DNA of 64,000 nt from Macrostomum hystrix (lineage: Eukaryota; Platyhelminthes; Macrostomidae), in NCBI GenBank assembly GCA_950097015.1, contig CATNEN010000033.1, positions 3,456,001 through 3,520,000 of the forward strand, written 5' to 3'. Made by a program: the position numbers and the translations under genes. Under the pieces are notes generated by a model. The model did not search any database and was not told the DNA's origin. It saw nothing but the letters and a program-made list of their open reading frames with translations. Below, piece by piece: positions 59,987 through 64,000 of this stretch (position 1 is the stretch's first letter; every line of letters starts with the position of its first letter).

Positions 59987-61169
59987 GGTTCATTAATTCA
60001 TGGATCATGACTTCTGAAGTACATGCTGCGGCAATACAATGAATGGGTGGGTAAAACCAGGTATGTCATTCTCACACTATCGTCTGTTTTACATTGTCTC
60101 TCTCCTGTCAGTAAAGTCTTAGTCGGAGCTGAGCTCGTAAGAACGTTAGTTACTGCAGAACGAGTGAAAAATAGCTAGATTGACATCAGCGTGTGAGAGC
60201 TGGAGTCATGTCTACAAACATTGCATTGCAGATAATAACTGCGTTGGTATCGACCGGTCTTGACGATGGCGGAGCGAAAGCCAGGCTAGGGAAGAGCACG
60301 GACTAGGGATAAATGACATAGCTGGCGACGGAAGTAGGCAGTTATCGCCCCAGAATGCATGCAGCTGGGCGGGCTCTGCTCACAGGAGGGAAATTAGGGG
60401 ATATTGCTGCAACTGAAGACAGCCCAGCTCCTACACCAAGAGAGAAAGGCAGTTAAGCGAAGTGAGACGGCTGGCCCCAGCTCATCTGTGCCTACTCAGC
60501 GCAGCAGAACTTTCTATTCCGGCCGCTGCCAGGCCTCGTTAAGCCAGCGCGGCCTTCACTATCTTATATTTCAGTTTCTATTCAGAATGCAAAGCAAACA
60601 AACGCCAGTTGCGGCCTGTACTGCTCCGCTGCACTGCCTGCTGCGCTGAGAAGCAAGAATCGGCCTGGACAGACTCGGAGACCTGGGCTGTCATGATCAA
60701 CAGGCGCGGCAGAGTACAGTATCGCGGCTGCGGCTAACTCAATAGTTCGCAGCAGAGGTCCCATTGAAGCAATGGCAATCTTTTTAAAAGCAGGGCAAAT
60801 TCTAGCTCGCATGACACAAGAAATAGTCAAGTTTATACCATTGCACTAGAACATTCTCTACGAACAGAATGGTTTTTACTCATTAATTAGCCTTCTGCTC
60901 CTCTTGCTACTCATAGTACAAGCCACAGCTATTGTTAAGACATTTAATGAGTCAAGTGAGTCAAAGAATCTGGGCGATATGGGTAATTCTATTTCACATC
61001 ACCGAAAACAAAGTCAGATGGCCATAAACTATCATTGGCTAATAACAAAGGTCTGTCAAATTTACTTTGAAGTTCATAATGGATAGCCAAAGCAAACACA
61101 AAAATGCCAATATAAATCTAGATTGAAAACTGAACAGTGAAGTCGGGTTCACAGTAGCAATTGAAGCTA
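59987..61169. other. Intergenic unique sequence
   Basis: Contains GGAAGTAGGCAGTTATCGCCC near 60325, a faint match to the dispersed 90-bp repeat. No credible gene. Confidence 0.45.
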
Positions 61170-62110
61170 ACAAATGCCTTGGTCAGTGCCCAGCTGACAG
61201 ACTCAATCCCAGTCAGTCAGTGCCCAGCTGACAGACTCAATCCCAGTCAGTCAGTGCTCAGCTGACAGACTCAATCCCAGTCAGTCAGTGCCCAGCTGAC
61301 AGACTCAATCCCAGTCAGTCAGTTCTCAGCTGACAGACTCAATCCCAGTCAGTTCTCAGCTGACAGACTCAATCCCAGTCAGTTCTCAGCTGACAGACTC
61401 AATCCCAGTCAGTTCTCAGCTGACAGACTCAATCCCAGTCAGTTCTCAGCTGACAGACTCAATCCCAGTCAGTTAGTGCTCAGCTGACAGACTCAATCCC
61501 AGTCAGTTCTCAGCTGACAGACTCAATCCCAGTCAGTTCTCAGCTGACAGACTCAATCCCAGTCAGTTCTCAGCTGACAGACTCAATCCCAGTCAGTAAG
61601 TTCTCAGCTGCCAGACTCAATCCCAGTCAGTCAGTGCTCTGCTGACAGACTCAATCCCAGTCAGTCAGTGCTCAGCTGCCAGACTCAATCCCAGTCAGTA
61701 AGTTCTCAGCTGCCAGACTCAATCCCAGTCAGTCAGTGCTCTGCTGACAGACTCAATCCCAGTCAGTCAGTGCTCAGCTGCCAGACTCAATCCCAGTCAG
61801 TCAGTGCTCAGCTGACAGACTCAATCCCAGTCAGTTCTCAGCTGACAGACTCAATCCCAGTCAGTAAGTTCTCAGCTGCCAGACTCAATCCCAGTCAGTC
61901 AGTGCTCTGCTGACAGACTCAATCCCAGTCAGTCAGTGCTCAGCTGCCAGACTCAATCCCAGTCAGTAAGTTCTCAGCTGCCAGACTCAATCCCAGTCAG
62001 TCAGTGCTCTGCTGACAGACTCAATCCCAGTCAGTCAGTGCTCAGCTGACAGACTCAATCCCAGTCAGTCAGTGCTCAGCTGACAGACTCAATCCCAGTC
62101 AGTGCTCAGT
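61170..62110. repeat. 30-38-bp variable minisatellite at the DPH5 3' end
   Basis: Units of GCTGACAGACTCAATCCCAG followed by TCAGT repeated one to three times, so length varies by the number of TCAG words; CTGCCAGAC and GCTCTGCTGAC variants recur. It reaches into the end of the DPH5 coding region. Confidence 0.95.
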
Positions 62111-63394
62111 CGCAGCCGCTTCAACAAGAGCAGCGTCAGCTTCGGTGTCGGCGAACTGGCGCAGAAATTCGGCCTCCACCGGGTGCAGGCGGGCGGCCGG
62201 CACCACCAGGGAGTGCAGCGGCTTGCCGAGGTCGCGGCCGGACATGTCAGCCAGGCTGCAGGCAGTGATGCGCTCAGTGGGGCTACCCAGGCGGGCCATG
62301 CCGATTGTCAGGAGGCGCTCCGGCGGAGGCAGCTGACGCCGACGCTTCAGGCGGCGACGCCGCTCCAAAGTCGCCTCGTCATCGTCGGCCTCGTCGGCTT
62401 TATCGCCGGCATCGTCGGCGGCTTCGGCCAGCAGAGCCAAAAGCTGCTCGGCTGCCACGGAGCAGCTCATGAACCTGGAGTAGGTGGAATGAGGCGTCAG
62501 GTGAGTGCACAGAAGGTTTAGGTGAGTGCACAGAGGGGTCAGGTGAGTGCACAGAGGGGTCATTCCTCACCGGGGCGGCTCAAACTCGGGTTTTCCCCGC
62601 AGAAGGCTCTGCACCGTGGGCTCGCGCACCCGGATGTCCAGCAGGCACAGAGTGTGCAGGCCGCGTTCCCAGTTTCCCAGAAGTTTGTCAAGGAAACTGC
62701 TGGGCCGGCTGAGTGCGTCCCAGAATGGCACGGAGACGGTCTCACCGAAGGTGTACAACTGCAGGCCGCAGGAGGCCACGGCTGTGAGCACAGAGGCGTT
62801 GTGTACTACCCGGTAGGCGATGCCCCGCTGCCTGGCCCGCATGGCCAGGTCCGAGTGCGTGGTGGCGCCGAGCGGGTCGCCGACAACCAGGAAGGCGACG
62901 TTGGCGCCCTCGGCAGCAGCCAGGATGCGATCGCCCTGCTCCACTAGGTCACGGTCGGCCAGCTCGACAGACCGGCCGTAGAATGCCTCCAGGCGCTCCT
63001 TGCCTGCGGGCGCGTTAATCAAAGATTAAGTTTGAACATATGCTTAACAGTGGAAAATGGCCGCATTTCTCTTTACTCTTTTTCTCATTCATTCATTCGG
63101 CTTGGGAGCTACTTGAAGTAGGCAGTGGGTATCTGATATACCCTGTGGTCTTTCCCCTGGGGTAAAAATAGCGTATCTTTCTACTGTTAAATGGCTTTTG
63201 TGGCAACGATATGCCATGGGTTAAATTAAAGCAGAACTTATGCAGCCGGGCCGCCACTTGTCACGAATCTCACCGACGCTCAGAATGGAGGTGTAGGCAT
63301 CCAGGAAGACCTTCGCCGAGGAGCGAATCAGCTCCAAGCCGCGGACGGTGACATCCTCCGGATCGGAGAGACCAATGCCAATCAGGTAGAGCAT
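62099..63394 (-). CDS. DPH5: Diphthine methyl ester synthase (diphthamide biosynthesis)
   Basis: Three exons, phases consistent: 63274-63394, 62571-63003 and 62099-62474, giving 309 residues (human about 285). DPH5 is a cytosolic SAM-dependent methyltransferase that methylates the modified His of elongation factor 2 during diphthamide synthesis. The N-terminus [20 protein letters not shown] carries the class III methyltransferase start motif. [16 protein letters not shown] is the family signature, followed by [30 protein letters not shown] and [15 protein letters not shown]. The C-terminal part has [12 protein letters not shown] and [11 protein letters not shown]. An acidic then basic insertion ([26 protein letters not shown]) near residues 200-230 is unusual and accounts for the extra length. 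The final codons lie in a tandem array. Confidence 0.95.
62497..62562. repeat. 22-bp triplicate in DPH5 intron 2
   Basis: Three copies of AGGTGAGTGCACAGAGGGGT occupy most of the 96-base intron. Confidence 0.9.
63104..63190 (+). repeat. Dispersed 90-bp repeat, copy 1, in DPH5 intron 1
   Basis: GGGAGCTACTTGAAGTAGGC ... CTGTGGTCTTTCCCCTGGGG ... TAGCGTATCTTTCTACTGTT. Aligns with 31501-31590 (inverted) and 7149-7198. Confidence 0.65.
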
Positions 63395-63875
63395 TCGCAC
63401 TTTTCCCTAGGCCTACAGCGGCTGCTGAAATTGAGATTCAAAGAAGGAGATATTTCAAGAAATGCAGGAGATATTTTAGCAAATGGGGCATTTTTCCAAG
63501 AAATGCTGAGAGATATTTAAAAAAGTGCGGGAGACATTTAAAGAAATCCTTTCACGTTGATAATAACATGATTTGACATGATCAAAGTCAAGGCTCAGTT
63601 CAATCAGCCAGCATCTATTCGATAGATTAATTCAGACAAGAGATTGTGGTCATACTACTGTCAGTAAAGAATGCACCAGAATAGCTGCAAAATACATAGC
63701 ATCGGACCAAAAAGTCTTTAATTTATTGGAATTGAATTCGGTAGAAAGCTAGGGATGAAGGTCGCTCAAAATAGACGTTTCTGCAGTCAATCAAACGAAA
63801 TATACTGTTTATGAACTCGGAATTTAGGAAGCATGTGCTTTAGGAAGCACACAACTATGTGTTCATGTGTTAAGA
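63395..63875. other. DPH5 5' flank
   Basis: An acceptor-like caatttcag lies about 35 bases before the DPH5 ATG in gene orientation. The rest is unique AT-rich sequence with no gene recognised. Confidence 0.45.
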
Positions 63876-64000
63876 GGTTGTAGCCTAGTGGTTAGAGCGC
63901 CAGATTCATGACTTAAAGGTCGGGGGTTCGTTTCCCGAGTACACTGGATCAATTTGTGTCCTTTAGCAAGACTCTTAACTCTGCATTGCTTCAGTTCACC
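63876..64000 (+). repeat. tRNA-derived SINE family A, cut by window edge
   Basis: A box TAGCCTAGTGG and B-box-like GGGTTCGTTTCCC are intact or nearly so, followed by TCCTTTAGCAAGACTCTTAA as in the copy at 23808. The 3' half lies beyond the window. Confidence 0.8.

Overview
This window is eukaryotic and metazoan in character. Genes are split by introns with GT...AG boundaries and matching phases. There are tRNA-derived SINE-like repeats, a decayed Ty3/gypsy-type LTR retrotransposon, and a very high load of minisatellites. The gene set (an ATP11-class P4-ATPase, a P2X receptor, a rhodopsin-like GPCR and DPH5) fits an invertebrate. A spiralian such as a free-living flatworm is my best guess, but the sequence alone does not settle the taxon. 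There is no sign of prokaryotic gene organisation or CRISPR.

Layout. 0.4-8.8 kb (minus): the 5' part of a Gln/Gly/Asn-rich, prion-like protein in four matched exons, with a 6.8 kb intron carrying three arrays. 9.6-13.6 kb (minus): an LTR retrotransposon copy, frameshifted and missing most of its integrase. 13.6-16.0 kb: AT-rich, no gene. 16.05-20.05 kb (plus): a full P4-ATPase of the ATP11 type in five exons. 21.57-22.02 kb (minus): an intronless TATA-box gene for a small PH-like protein. 22.7-24.1 kb: two SINE copies. 24.7-27.4 kb (minus): a three-exon gene for a 195-residue protein I do not recognise. 27.9-31.5 kb: arrays and unique DNA. 31.7-34.7 kb (minus): a three-exon seven-helix GPCR. 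34.7-42.3 kb: mostly arrays, including a 2.8 kb 35-bp array with higher-order structure. 43.1-52.5 kb (minus): a complete seven-exon P2X receptor (592 residues). 52.8-55.8 kb: a 39-bp array directly upstream of P2X. 57.0-57.4 kb: a doubtful minus-strand ORF. 57.5-62.1 kb: arrays. 62.1-63.4 kb (minus): complete DPH5 in three exons. The right edge cuts a third SINE copy.

The genes do not form a pathway. P2X and the GPCR are cell-surface receptors, the P4-ATPase is a lipid flippase, and DPH5 makes diphthamide on elongation factor 2. What unifies the window is its repeats. I count 33 tandem arrays totalling about 22.7 kb by my boundaries (about 35%), nearly all in introns or flanks. Several touch functional sites: the DPH5 stop codon, the GPCR start region, and the acceptor sides of P2X introns. 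The large open frames across these arrays are best explained by array composition, not by genes.
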